Source: Mytilus galloprovincialis
Taxonomy: Eukaryota > Mollusca > Bivalvia > Mytilida > Mytilidae
Assembly: GCF_965363235.1 (NCBI RefSeq)
Contig: NC_134841.1
Location: 35,183,440-35,247,439, forward strand
Length of the DNA stretch: 64,000 nt
Direction of reading: 5' to 3'
Positions within the stretch are counted from its first letter, which is position 1, and the number at the start of each line of letters is the position of its first letter. Positions 10,941-25,400 of the stretch are shown here, piece after piece. The notes beneath the pieces are model-generated. The model had not been told where the DNA came from, ran no database searches, and was given only the letters and a program-made list of their open reading frames with translations. The position numbers were made by a program, and so were the translations under genes.

Positions 10941-11448
10941 AGCGATAATGGTTGGTCACCTCTATTATTGGCTTGTAGTGAGCTACACCCAGATATAGTA
11001 AAGATGGTGTTGGAAATAGGAGCAGATTATAATAAGTGTGACAGTGATGGTTGGTCACCTCTAACATTTTGCTTGTAGTGAGGTACACACAGAAATAGTT
11101 AAGATGTTGTTGAACATAAGAGCAGATTTTAATAAATGTGACAGTGATGGTTGGTCACCTCTTATAAGTGCTTGTAGTGAGGGAGTTTCAGAAATAGTAA
11201 ATATGTTGTTAGACATAGGAGCAGATTATAATAAATGTTGCAATGATGGTTGGTCACCTTTAATGATAGCTTGTAATGATGGACATACAGAAATAGTAAG
11301 GATGTTGTTAGACAAAGGAGCAGATTATAATACATTTAACAGTGATGGTAAGTCGGCTGTTATAATTGCCTCAGAAAGAGGACACAGTTCTATAGTTCGT
11401 GTGATGAATGAACATACCACACTAAATACAGCTATACAACTAAAATAA

Positions 11449-13388
11449 CGAGGTCCAGTTTATTAGCCGACATGACGTAAAAATGACAAATAAACGTTAT
11501 CTATAACTAATAAAAAGTTCCTGGTCGAATTCGATACCGATTTCAGAAGTACATGTCACGTGAAGTTTCTGGTCGTATGTATGTAAATATGGTCTATATT
11601 TCCCTCCTTTATTAAGAGCACCACCATGGGTTATGGTGTAAAAGAGGACATTTAACATTTTGTATCTGTACAGATTTAATGTGGGCAAATGCCTACACTG
11701 TTTCCAAGCCTGACCGTGAATGTTTTTACAAGAGAGTCAACCTTCACCAAAATCAGAAGTAATAAAACCAGGACGGGTTCAAACCGAAAGATTTTGAAAG
11801 CAGCTATTAAAACTGTATATCTCACAATCAGATGACAATACGAATGTTAAAAATAAGGCGTGGGTACTTAAATTTAGTCATGACTTCGTGATGTCTGATT
11901 TAGTAACAATATATTATACATGTTATATATCAATAAATAAGTAAAATTCATCGAAATCGAGTTGACTTCTTTTTATTGTAGAATATAATTGAATTTTTTA
12001 CCAATCTGATTGTTTGAATCTATCAGATTGGTTGAAGCTCAAAAAAAATAAAATACGAAAATTAATATTAATTATAATATTGCATTACATAAATGGTATG
12101 CAATTTGCAAGCAGAGAGTACCAAGTTACTCGGAGCCTTCAGTTAATATAAGTTATTATGTAAGGTTATCACAGTTGCGTTTTCATGTTGGAACCATAGA
12201 TTTTACCTTCCTTCACTAAAACAAAATGTTTAATGTAGTTATTACGAATTATCAAAATTTACCATCTGATTGGTCCACAACAATTCTAATATGACGTCCT
12301 TATTACGCTTTGTAAACAAAGCCGTGTTCTAATGAGCACAAAATATGTTTGACACATGCGCACGAACTTACTGTTTGTATTTACTTTATTTCCATCGTTA
12401 TCCTTTAAAATACATACATTTAAGCAGCTAACATAAACTCTAGGATAACGCTACTTCATGATAATTGCTAATTGTTCTTAGAATTTCGATTTGGTGTTTT
12501 AGATTTCTCCAACCCAAAGAAATATTTGTTGTTTCGCTTTGTATTTATCAAATGACTAAACTAGGTTGACCGTTACTGCAATGTCATATGAAATTGTGAT
12601 ATCTGCATTCGCTTATCCAATAGTAAGGTCAAAGAAGATTAACAGTGCACAGTGTACTTACTCGTACTTAACATAAATGGTGAAAAAAAAAAAAAAAAAG
12701 TTTCGGATACAAGTTATTGAACAAAATGGACAATGAAATCTTTCATAACTAATGAGAATGGAATACCGCACAACTGTTTTATTTCGTGGCAACAGTTCGC
12801 TTTGTTCCGGGTTTTGTGATGTCGTCTGCATGAGTATGTACTCAAATTGATCATCCAGAAAGAAATACAAAAAGGAGATCGTGTGCATTTGTTTAACAGT
12901 ACAGATAAAGATATAATTCGTAAATGGTCATCATTACACAAATGAATATCAGTTTTAGTCTGCGCCTCAGCTGATGACGCAACACAATAAAATAGTCTTC
13001 ACGATACTTAAAAGTTTACTATTAGAGAATCGATTGTCATATCAAATCACGTTAGATAACTCTATATTTTGAAATAAACTGGTTAAAGGCATATTTGATA
13101 TCATATTGGAATTTAACCACCCGTGTTAATGTCAAGCGATAGCACGGCATTCCCATGGGTTATGTAAGATTTTTTCTTTTTCCTTTTTGTTTAATATATT
13201 TTATCTGAACCATTTTTATAATATCACCACTCATGTTATGTACGACATAGTAAGATCCAGTAAGTTTCTTTTATTGCAATACCATTGTCCTATATAATAA
13301 GTTTAGTTAAAATCGTCTTGACAATGAAAATAAAACATGGATAAAATATTGCATTTAATGATTTTGTTCATCACAATGTTAATTGCAA
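11449..13388. other. Intergenic, no gene seen; 3' side of ShK gene 1
   Basis: No supported gene. A poly(A) run lies at about 12,681-12,699. The last part (13,270-13,388) is probably the 3' untranslated region of the minus-strand ShK gene 1. Confidence 0.45.
13270..13275 (-). promoter_or_regulatory. Candidate polyadenylation signal of ShK gene 1
   Basis: The minus strand reads AATAAA here, about 115 nt after the stop codon at 13389-13391. Position fits a short 3' untranslated region; transcript data are lacking. Confidence 0.4.
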
Positions 13389-13420
13389 TTATCTGCCGGG
13401 GAATGGTGGCGCCAAAGTAC
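13389..13420 (-). CDS. ShK gene 1 exon 8 (last exon, PFPGR-stop)
   Basis: The acceptor tttcag lies just above 13420. The joined codon is G|GT and the exon reads GTLAPPFPGR then TAA. Gene 2 has a last exon of exactly the same 32-nt length ending NYPGK-stop, which supports both. Confidence 0.8.
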
Positions 13421-16400
13421 CTGAAACGAAAATAATCTTAATGTAAAATATGTAAAGCGTTTAATATCGCCTGTCCGGGTCAAAGTTTATACCAAATTAC
13501 TATGTAATGAATCCAAGCAAGAACAAATTTACTGGCTTGCTGTCTATATGTAACGTACAAGATCAAAGGAAATTATCAATTTTCGTGAAGAAAATCATAA
13601 AATACTTAATCTAATTATACCAATTGTCTTTTATAATATACTATGTATTTGTGTTTCGTTTGTCCTGTCTCGCTATGTATTATCTTAATATGTTTGTATA
13701 TATTGTCCTCTGGTACACAAGTATGTGTCTGAGGTTATGAATAAAATCTTGAATCTTGAAATCTTAGGTCGAACTGCATCCAAAGCCGGCTTATAGTATT
13801 TATGGTGATGTCAAGCTGGAGCGAAAGGGGGTACCTAATTTGTGAAATCAACTCTAAAATTTTCAACCCACATCTGATCACACATCTCTGAAATTTCCCA
13901 GCCAGATTTTACGCATGTTGAAGTTGTGCACCTGCTATTATAGATTTTTTAAGAATTGTTTTCTCATTTATTGTAGAATTTGGAACTTGGTAATTTTTCA
14001 AAATTATGAAAAAGGGAACACGTTTTCATCTTTTATAATTTTTAACCCCAATATCCAAAAAATGTTACAGAACTATTGTTCCCATGTTGACCATCAAAGA
14101 AAGAACCATTGAACCAGAATAGGCGGCTTAGTCAGTACATTGCACTCTTATAATTATTAAAAGATATGATAAGAACTTGTCCTTGTTTGAATTCATCTTT
14201 TTAATTGTTTATTTCATTTTACCATATACTAATTGAGGTAGAATGAGAAAAACTTACATTTTATTCATGATAGACATCATATTTAGAAATACAATTTAAC
14301 ATTGTTTGTGTTTAAAGTTTGTTGTGCAAGATTGTTGTAATACTATTGTTACGTGTACTATAATGAAGGTGAGCTTCGGCCATTGATTAGTAGAAATGCA
14401 CTCTTTTAATCTGTTTATATGTACATTGTAGGTAAGGTCATCTAAGTTGACAATGTTGTATCAAATTCAAAAAGTAAAACCTGGCACCTTGTGACCGAAC
14501 CCCATTATCCATTTAGTTACGAGTTTGTGAATACTGTTTGAATGATATCTCTTTGAATTATGCGTATTTGTCTTTTAATTAAAGATAAGTTATCTCAATT
14601 CACCTTAATATGTTCAAAATGCGAGCAATACTTACCTGAACCTGGAACTTGTGGGGCGAATAATGTTGGAACTGGAACTATATTTGGTTGTGGTTGGTTA
14701 CCTATAGTGTCATTGTAAAATATTAAAACGTATGCGTTTAAACATTGGATTATGATGGTAATATGAAATCATTCAGTTACTGTACTAATCGTTTTTTTTT
14801 CCACATAATAAAACAAACCCTGTTCATGAAACAAAAAGAACGTACACGATAGTTGTTACGTTTTAATTGTATAAGGCCAATTGAAAAAGAACATGTTATA
14901 TCTATCTGTTTATGCGTATACTAGTTTATTGCTAACAATATCATTCAAAAGTATTTCATAGTTTGGCCTTTATGCCCGCGTCACACTGTTTCGATTTTTA
15001 CGCCGATGGCAACACGATTATGGAAATTTTCAAAATCGGGACTGATCGTATCCAGATCGGGCTATTCGTGGTGCCATCTTTAACCATCGTAGAACTATCG
15101 GCCACTTTTTCTAGCCTTCAGGGACAACTTCGGGAAGGGTTCTAAATTTTTTAACATGTTAAAAAATCCCCGAAGGTGCATCCGATGTTGAGGGTTCTTA
15201 TTGAGTTCGTATCACCATCCTCACCATCGTAATGTCACCTGGAATGCATCTTTGAACATCGTAATTCATTCGTGTTTCCATCGTTTCCATCGGGCAGGTT
15301 TGACATTACGATGTCTACACGAATGAATCACGAAGCTACCCGAAGGTCTAACGATATCAACACGACTTCGTAAAGACCTTGTAATCCCGTCGTGTTTCCA
15401 TCGAATAAAAGTACGAAGGCGACAAGATGGAACTACGACGGCAATAAATCCAGCTACAGTAAGTTAATTTTCGAGCTAAAATACATTTAAAGTGCCATGC
15501 GCGTTATGCACTGGCCAGTTTAATACGACAGTTAAGAAAGACGTTCACAAAACATGGAGCTCATATCATATGATTCTATGAAGACAAAAAAGGCGACAGC
15601 GTTTTTTCTATTAATTCAAATGGAACAAGAAGAGCAGCTATTACAGGCTCATGATTTACTTTTACAAGTAAAACATTATTTTTGTCAATTTTTCATATCA
15701 AGTAACACAATGAAAATCATAAACGCGCCTCGTACACCAACACTGCAGGTACACGTATATAGGCAAACCAACTTTTTCTTCATTCTGATTTTTATGTATC
15801 ATCTAAGTTGTTGTCACACGAATGTTTACTTCATAACCATTTTGTTTTCTATATGTCATATTTTGCCGCATTTTTTGCTTTCCCCACATCCTTCCCTTTG
15901 TCTATATTATTATGATATTCTCCTGGAAAGAGCTCTTTTTGAATAAAATGGATCAACGAACCCATTACATTACCTTTAAGATAGATCAATAAACATCGGC
16001 ATAATTATGGGTGATTATTCAGACTAGTGCACACATTTTACAGTTCAAACAAGGCAATGACGAGCGTGGCATCGCCTCGTATGTAACATATTGGGGACAA
16101 ATATGGACACTTTATTTGTATATGACACATGCAGAAAATGGTAAATTGAATATGCATATTTGATACATAAACTATGTTTTTTTTAGAAATCAACCAAAAC
16201 ATTCAGTAACTGGAAATACCTTTTATATTGTCTTAAGAACCAGGAGGTAAAAAAATGAGCAACCAATTTCCTGTGTATTGTGCTATTTCAAGGAGAAAAA
16301 ACAAGTCCATCTGCAAGACTTTGACCTTTGGCCTTGAACGTAAAAAAATGTCAGATCATTTAACAAGGAGGAACAATCTACCAAATGTGGTTAAAACCTT

Positions 16401-19400
16401 TTAAAGCATATTGGTTTTAGAGTGTCCACAAGGGTGATATTGCCTTGTATTACAACTGCCACTGTGACCTTGACCTTTGAACTTTAAAGTCAATAGCGCT
16501 TAAGATATTCTTAACGAGTAACACCATACCAAGTTTTGAGCATTTTGGTTCTAGAGTGTCCATAACAATTTTATCTACACACAACTTACGTGTAGTAGGC
16601 GAGGGAATAATAAACTAAGTTTTATAAGAATTAGACAAAAAGATACATCGTATGGCCATCGCACCATCATCGTAATCCATCGTGTAGCCTTCGTAATCAA
16701 TCATGTAGCCTTCGTGATCCATCGTGTAGGCTTCGGCTGAGATATGAAGCTTATATACCCGTCTTCGGTTAACCTTCTTATGTCCATCTTTTGCTATCGT
16801 ATATAATTTCGGCACCATCGTATAGACTTCGTTATTCATCGTACTTGCTTCGGTCACTTTTTGGTATTTTAACGAGATCGGGACCAACTTCGTACGAACT
16901 TACAATTTTCGCATTCGGGTGTCCATCGTATATAAAAATCGGGACAGTGTGACGCGGGCATTAACAATGTCTTTCCTGTGCCAAAGAAAAGAAAACCTTT
17001 TTGTGTCGGACAAGAAAAGTTTTACTGTTAAATTTCTTTTTCTTTTTTGATCAATTGCTCGACGTTTCACTTGTAAACAAAGTATTTTTGTTTGTAGACA
17101 GCCAGTGACAAATAACAAATATGAAATTTTAAATAGTGTTTTTTTCTTATTGAGGATTTAGAGCTCTATAATTGAGGTTAAAAAGCAATTTATGTTACAT
17201 TAATGTTTAACTTGCTTACCACTGCTACTGCCATCAGAACAGAAACCACAATATTTGTTACAGTTAGTCTCTGCCCAGCCTCGATATTTCTGATCTGTAC
17301 AAGTACTTTTTTCGTATTGCTGACAATTACTTGCTAAATCTCTACATGGTGGCGCTGGTGTTGGGTTACCTGTTAACGATATACAATGTATTTATTGATA
17401 TATTACATCGGTTGCAATGAATTACAATGATTTCCTAAATAAGAAATCAAGCAAGTCCTGGACAATTTAACAGCTGTACGGTAGAGAAACGATATTTTGC
17501 AACCACACCTCATGCACGCAATTGTCCGACAGACGGAGTTATTTATAGTATGGGACCACTGTCCATGCGCAAACGATGTGCCTCAGACTGACGAGTCGCA
17601 GAAAGAAGAAACGAGCGTCTGGTGTTCATCATAATTAGTCTGGTATCTTTGATGATTTTCAACCATTTTACTCAACCATACAGAATACTAGAATTTTGAT
17701 TATGACAAATCTCTTTTGTGTTGATCTTTATCTGCTGCTCGTATTTACTATTGATTTGATTTCTCTATCTTCTATAAGTTTAACTCTAAATTGGAAGGGG
17801 TCACTAAAGAGCAATAACTCTTTTAAAAAGTTGACTTTACAATTTCGGCTATGTTGACTATTTATTTTCTGTTTACAGTTTAACTTATAAACCAAAGTTT
17901 TTACCAAAAAATGAAAAAGATTAAGAATCAACTTAAAGGCCAATTACTCATACAAAGAGTTGACTGACGATTTTGATGATTTTTGCTCTTAAAATTTCTA
18001 TTAAGCGATGACAGTATTCAAATTGAAAGACAAAAACGCATAATTGAATTAAATTGTCTTGTAAGGACAATAACTCTGATAAAGAGTCGACTAACGATGT
18101 TAAACTTTCTCTTTATCTATTACAGTTTTCAAAGTAAATTGGCAAAACCGTTATAAAAAGGCAATAACTTCAATTAGTAGTCGATTTGTGATTTCGACTT
18201 GTTACATTACTTGTAGATCTTATCTTGCTGATTAGTTTTGTTATTTAAATTTAAAGTCTACCTTTTTCGGTTTTCAAGATAATAAGCAAAATAAAGAATT
18301 GAAACAAGCCGTTATTTCATGGCTATAATTTATACAAAGTCGACTGACAATTTTGAAGGGAATAGCGTATTTTAAGATAAAAGACAAACAATCCATTTTA
18401 TGTTCTATTATTAACAATATCAGAAATGTTTGTTTGCAAGTGGGGTCATCGGAATTTCAAACAATAAAAATCGATCCTGGGATGATGATTGTGGCTAAAT
18501 TTGGCTCCAATTTGCACGATTTGCGAAACAGATCAGAGGAGAAGAATTTATAAAAAACACCATAAAAAACGTGTATGACCAAATGTGAAACAATCAAAAG
18601 ATAATAACAATGGCGTTATTCATAATACAGGTTTATACATGTATCTGTCATTTACTTATCATTTCCAAATAGTTATATTTTTTATTGTGTCCCTTTCCTA
18701 AAGTGTGTTAATTCATAGGAAGCAATCTTATGTAAATGAAAATACCCAATTCCGTGATCCAAACGGCTTTTTCTAGATTTAACTTCAAAAGGAAACCTAA
18801 AAAGGGGGAATCCAATCGGTTCGTTATCTCTCTTAACCAACTCCCTCCCCCATAAAATCAAATGGTCGTCCCCTTATCTACAACTTCTGCATTAATGACA
18901 TAAACTTATCTTTCTCTCTATTTGTGTATAATAATTATTTAGTTAAATGTTCCAAACTGTAGGTGACTCACCATGACAGAATCCACAATAAAGCATACAG
19001 TTTTCCTTTGCCCATGATAAAAAATTTCCTGAACAAGATGTTTTACCATACATTTTACAGTCATTTAGCTTGTCTAAACATCCTGAAAAGGATTAACGTA
19101 CATTAGAAATGTCTGACACTTATAGTATAGTTTCAAAAACAGCACATTATAGCATGCCCCTAGGACAAGGATCGAGACACAGCGATACTTCAGTAAGAAT
19201 AAATCTTCCGAGTTAGGAGAATATAGTTTTTTAATTACCATTTTGTATAGTATGCATATTATCATAAGCTAGTTTTGAACTTGAATATATTGTGAGCTAG
19301 AATCTTTTAAGGAGATGATTTAAAACAATTTCAGTACAGTTTAATTAAAACGAACACGGTTAAAAGTCATGCAGCAATAATAAATAAAGAACATTTGCTG

Positions 19401-22400
19401 TTCGGTGTGAGTCAAGGCTCCGTGTTGAAGACCGTACTTTGACATATAATAGTTTACTTTTATAAATTGTGACTTGGATGGAGTGTTCTCTCATTGGCAT
19501 TAATACCACATCTTCTTGTCAAGGCTCCGTGTTGAAGACCGTACTTTGACATATAATAGTTTACTTTTATAAATTGTGACTTGGATGGAGTGTTCTCTCA
19601 TTGGCATTAATACCACATCTTCTTGTCAAGGCTCCGTGTTGAAGACCGTACTTTGACATATAATAGTTTACTTTTATAAATTGTGACTTGGATGGAGTGT
19701 TCTCTCATTAGCATTAATACAACATCTTCTTATATCTATTTGAAAGCAACCGATCAAATAATATTAATGCTTTTTAACATTTCATTAGCATCCAATGTAA
19801 ATAAATATATGAAGTTATTGAAATTCGTTTTAGACTTTTTCAAGCAATGTCGTAACCTAGAGGGGACTCCGACGCCGACAAGTAAAAGAGCGAAAAATGT
19901 GTTGCAAGGAGATAACTATAGTATATATGGAGACCCAAACGTCTTATTCTTTTCATGTGTAAACTGTAGGTGTCATTAGTTGATGCTGAGAGTAATAAAC
20001 TAGAGGCTCTAAAGAGCCTGTGTCGCTCACCTTGGTCTATGTGAATATTAAACAAAGGAAGCAGATGGATTCATGACAAAATTGTGTTTTTGTGATGGTG
20101 ATGTGTTTGTACATCTTACTTTACTTAACAGTCTTTCTGCTTACAATTATCTATATCTATAATGAACTTGGCCCAGTAGTTTCAGTGGAAAATTTTATGA
20201 AAATTGTTAAAAATTGACTATAATGGACAATAACTCCTAAAGGGGTCAACTGACAATTTCGGTCAATTGACTTACTTGTAAATCTTACTTTGCTGAACAA
20301 TATTGCTGTTTACAGTTTATCTCTATCTATAATACTATTATTCAAGATAATAACCAAAAACTGCAAAATTTCCTTAAAATTACCAATTCAGGGGCAGCAA
20401 CCCAACAACGGGCTGTCCGTTTCATCTGAAAGTTTCAGGGCAGAAGATCTTGACCTGATAAATAATTTTACTCCCTGTCAGATTTTCTCTAAATGCTTTG
20501 GTTTTTGAGTTATAAGCCAAAAACTGCATTTTACCCCTATGTTCCATGCTTAGCCATGGCGGCCATCTTGGTTGGTTGGCCGGGCCACCGGACACCTTTT
20601 TTTAAACTAGATACCCCAATGATGATTGTGGCCAAGTCTGGTTTAATTTGGCTCTGTAGTTTCAGAGGAGAAGATTTTTGTAAAAGTTAACGACGACGGA
20701 CGACGGACGACGGACGCAAAGTGATGGGAAAAGCTCACTTGGCCCTTCGGGCCAGGTGAGCTAAAAATGGTTTAAAATTGACTATAAAGGGCAATAACTC
20801 CTATAGGGGTCAACTTACCATTTCGGTCATGTTGACTTATTTGTAAATCTTACTTTGCTGAACATTATTGCTGTTTACAGTTTATCTCTATTTATAATAA
20901 TATTCAAGATAATACCCCAAAACAGTAAAATTTCCTTAAAATAACCATTTTAGGGGCAGCAACCCAACAACGGGCTGTCCGTTTCATCTGAAAGTTTCAG
21001 GGCAGAAGATCTTGACCTGATAAACAATTTTACCCCATGTCAGATTTGCTCTAAATGCTTTGGTTTTTGAGTTATAAACCCAAAACTGCATTTTACCCCT
21101 ATGTTCCATTTTTAGCCATGGTGGCCATCTTCGTTGGTTGGCCGGGTCACCGGACACCTTTTTTAAACTAGATACCCCAATGATGATTGTGGCCAAGTTT
21201 GGTTTAATTTGGCCCAGTAGTTTCAGAGGAGAAGATTTTTGTAAAAGTTGACGACGACGGACGCCAGACGCCGGACGCCGGACGCAAAGTGATGGGAAAA
21301 GCTCACTTGGCCCTATGGGCCAGGTGAGCTAAAAGAAACTATTAGCTGCTTTGCAAGCACAGTTTTCTACTCAAAATTACCCATCAAGGCGAAGTATAAC
21401 GATTTGCTAAAGTGTACTTTTAATTCGTTACAGTAATATTTATAAAAAAAAAACGTGTTTATTAGTTAAACTATAGCGATGATTTGATTAATTAAGGTTC
21501 ACTGAAAGCTAGATTTCCACTTTACAACTACTACAACAAAATACACAGAAACTGATATATATATATACCAAAATGAATACTAGTATTCATTTTGAAGATT
21601 GTACGTATAACATATAGTTTGATCAGATTGGATTTAAGTTTCAATGAATATAATGAAAAACTAAATTAAAAAAAAACAGTAACTTACTCGCTGGAGGAAC
21701 AGTAGTTAGCTGACTGTCTTTTATTCTTAACTGCTCGGCTAAAAGACAAGTTCAGAATTAATACATAAAGATATATTTGCACGTTCAAATATGACTTGCA
21801 TGTTAAATTGCAAGAGATCAAATTTTCTTACTTCGTACATTTTAAGACAACTATTTTCATTGTTATTTCAAACAAATAATCATAACACAGTAAAGCTATA
21901 TATAATACAAACAAATTATTTTATAGTTACAAAAAAAATAGACTTTTTTGTGGCCATTTTACAGGTACAGTAGATACTTTAGACGGAGATTTTTTAACGA
22001 AAATATTAATAAATTAATTTGTTTATTATTCTTTTTTTAAACTAAAGTTTAGGTACATTTGAATAGTAAATTCAGACACAAACACGCAAAGCGTTGCCTC
22101 TACAACCATGTGTAGACAAATGAATGCGAACAAAAAATGAACGCGACTATAACATGGCGAAGAACATTATCATCCTCAACGACATGCAAATAAAAAAGAA
22201 TAGCAGATAAGACAATTGCTAAGCTACTTAACAATTATTCATTTTACAGTGTATCAACTCTATATCAAGTAGACGAAGAGGGACAACATTCTTGATTGCG
22301 AAAACAATTAACAGCGAAAGAAAAACAAGCTGAAATGTGAGGTCTAGTAACTGCTACGTAATGATACCCCCGATATCAAATGACGGTAAATAAAACATAA

Positions 22401-25400
22401 CGATGGAAAGCAATTGATGTGTCAAAAAAATGGCATACAGCATTACATGAACATGTGATTTTTTATTCCAAATTTCACGATGATTCGAAATGACGAATAT
22501 TTTATTCATAATCAGTATGTGCAAGAATACATATGAAGCATGCGGTTAACAAGGAGTGCATGGGTGATTGATATAAATACAAAACAAACAGTATATTAAC
22601 ATGCTCACACGAAGCTTATACCTCATGTGAATGACATGAGACGAAAATTGCATACAAAGCAATAATATTGAAAAAAGTATTCGGTAAACAGGAACTTGAA
22701 TAGCATTGAATCTGTAAAATGCAATTAAGGGACGGACAGAAACTCGGACAGATGTTAACCACTAATCTTACTTTCGCTGCCAAAATATAAAAGAAAATGA
22801 CAGAATAAAAGATTATCAGCACAATTTCAAATGTCTTTAACAGGCTGAAAGACCTAATAATAATATACAAAATACTAGAATACATATTAAATATATAACT
22901 TACGTGTACAAAGTCGGCAGTAGTAGTAACAGTTATCATTGGCCCATTGTTTGTATCGCGGGTCAGAACATGTAGATTTGGGGTATTTCTCGCAGTCAGT
23001 TTTCTTGTTTTCACAAGCTGGTGCTGGAGTTGGATCACCTTAAGGTAATAAAACTAAAAGATTTACAATTTGGATATATAATATTAGGTCAATGTCTGAA
23101 AAATTTAAACTTGTTTGTATGCATGATGTTGAGAAACTGGGAAAGGGAAAGGTTTTACCAAGGAGGATGTCACTTTACATGAGCAGCTATTGGAAGTCAA
23201 CAAATATTTACCAGTTTGAACGATTATTTTTAAATTAATACATTGATAGCTATTTAAATTGTTATACAAATTTCAAACTTATTTTCATCCCTTACTGAAC
23301 CCCTGAATGTGGAAAAAGGTGTTCCATGATGAAATTGACTTTGCACAAAATATAGCTGTGTTACTTCATTTAGGAAATGAATACAACTAGTTGCAGTATA
23401 CAATATTAGGTCAATGAAAGAAAAATATAAACTTTTTTGTATGAGGCTGAGAAACTGCATGGGGAAGAGCGAGGTTCTACCGAGCCCTTCCCCAGTTTTG
23501 CGCCGAGTACAAAAAAAGTTTATATTTTTATGACATTGACCAAATATTGTTTTTATACTGTAACTTAAACTAATACATTGATGGTTTTTAAAAAGAATTG
23601 TAACACAAATGTCAAACTTATTTTCATCCCTAAAATCAACCCCTGATAGTGGAATCAGTGTTCCATGATGAAATTGACATTATACAAAATAAAGCTGTGT
23701 TATTATATTTAGGGAAAAAACACTAGTTGCAGTAAAAACAAGAATGTGTCCCCAGTACACGGATGCCCCATCCGCACTACCATTTTCTATGTTCAATGGA
23801 CCGTGAAAATGGGGGAAAATCTCTAATTTGGCATTACAATTAGAAAGATCATAATTATCATAGAGAACATGTGTACTACGTGTCAAGTTGAATGGACTTC
23901 AACTTCATCAAAAACTACCTCGACCAAAAACTTTTACCCTAAAGCTGGACAGACGGACGGACGAACAAACGAACGGACGGTACGACGGACGAACGGACCC
24001 ATTGACCAGAAAATATAATGCCCATCAATGGGGCATAAAAATTATATCAGTGCCTCATTATGGAAGGTCTCATTTTATTCAAACCGATGTATAAAAGTCT
24101 ATATTTTTTTTCAATATCGGACGATTTTGAGATTTGAGATTTTTCTTTTTGATACTAGTTGTTCGTACATTTAATTTGGTAATAAATGCAACAGGTTTAA
24201 GTCCCCCAGCAATATAACTTAATTTTTAATGTAAAAGAAAAAATTTAAAAGTCATACCTTTACAATACCCACAATATCTAGCACAGTTCTCACGTGCGAA
24301 CGCCTCATATTTTCCACCACATGAGTCTTTACCAAAAGCTAAGCAATTGTCCATTTTGTCTGCACAGTCTGAAAATACAAATAAAACATATTGGAAAATC
24401 ATTTACTTAGAAAACCTTGACCTTAGGTTAAATATCACCATCCCAAAACCCTAAAAGTAAAGAAAACAAAATGACCATCTTTTATCGAATACTAAGATAA
24501 TAAAAATGAAAGCGAAGCATAATGTCAAAATATCAAATTATTTTGTGAAAAAAACTAACCAATTACAATGAACAACCTGTTCAGTTATTGTTTCAGGCGC
24601 ATAAAACTTCGGCGGGGTTTTACTAGTACAAATTAATGTATGTATGGTCAGAGATGAAATTTAAAAACAATTATGCAGGGAAATAATAGTAAGAACCAAA
24701 ACTATTTCAATAAAGCGGAATGCATATGGTTAGCAATTTCGCTTCCTGCAAGACACACGACGGTCATTTTCGGGAACAGGGAAAGGAATCTACGACAAAA
24801 GGAAAAGTGATGTTGATTTTCGGGATACGGAAAGCCTATAACAACAAAAAGACATTGCAATGACAACAAACTATGTTGATACATAAACACCATACGCATC
24901 ACTGAAGAGACATTAGTTGTCAAAATGCGTACGTGGCGCAGACAAAACGGCGCCGTTAATGTTTCCAGTTCATTAAGGTAACATTTTATCTTTAACAAGC
25001 GGAGATGGGGAGAGATCCGTTTGCGCAAAAAATGCGTCCTTTTGCGCCACAACTTTTTTTCTCCAATGCTACGTTTGCGCCACCTGTTTTAAAATTACAT
25101 GGTATCATTTGCGCCAAAAATGAATTATACGATTGCACCAATTAGAAGAAATGTCCCTTGTTACTAACTTATCAATAGTAAGAAGGAAAAAAGAAGATTA
25201 CGATGTGAAATGATTGCATGCAGTAATAATTAACCAGAAGGGTAATAGATGAATCGTAAAATGTCGTATAAATACGTGTAACTAGAATGCTATACAAAAG
25301 AGACAGATACTGTACAAGTTATATTTGTTTAAATTCAAATATGTTCTTTCGTCCAAATAGTGAAAACTATAAATCGAAGGTATAAACGTAATACTATTCA

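Larger units (their letters stand above)
7009..11448 (+). pseudogene. Broken STAND-NTPase / ankyrin-repeat gene of the bivalve DZIP3-like family
   Basis: This is a decayed copy of a large animal family with a coiled coil or HEPN-like start, a P-loop STAND NTPase and ankyrin repeats, likely an intracellular sensor or scaffold. Exon 7009-7186 encodes a coiled coil ending FHEDTVPWNIR, with donor GT at 7187. The next exon starts at 8236 (EQIN..). Walker A is SSGVGKTA (about 8360). The Walker B strand is missing: KKTL (about 8484) joins straight to GNYSLNQND, losing about 21 nt and changing frame. Sensor-like IIVACRLQVYQDEKF follows. A 0.5-kb repeat interrupts the helical part (8815-9320), which resumes at NPFTVYEAEIDKLQ. 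Ankyrin units run 10050-11440. Further frame changes occur near 8267, 9888, 9983 and 11068. I infer a pseudogene; some single-base shifts could be assembly errors, but the Walker B loss and the insertion are real lesions. Confidence 0.8.

Noticed and set aside
10207-11088. Long minus-strand open frame (293 codons) over the ankyrin region
   Set aside because: It is the shadow of the 99-bp tandem units on the plus strand; the plus strand has clear ankyrin consensus.
24702-25052. Minus-strand frame of 116 codons
   Set aside because: It runs through dispersed-repeat words and the TTTGCGCCA cluster; no sensible protein features.
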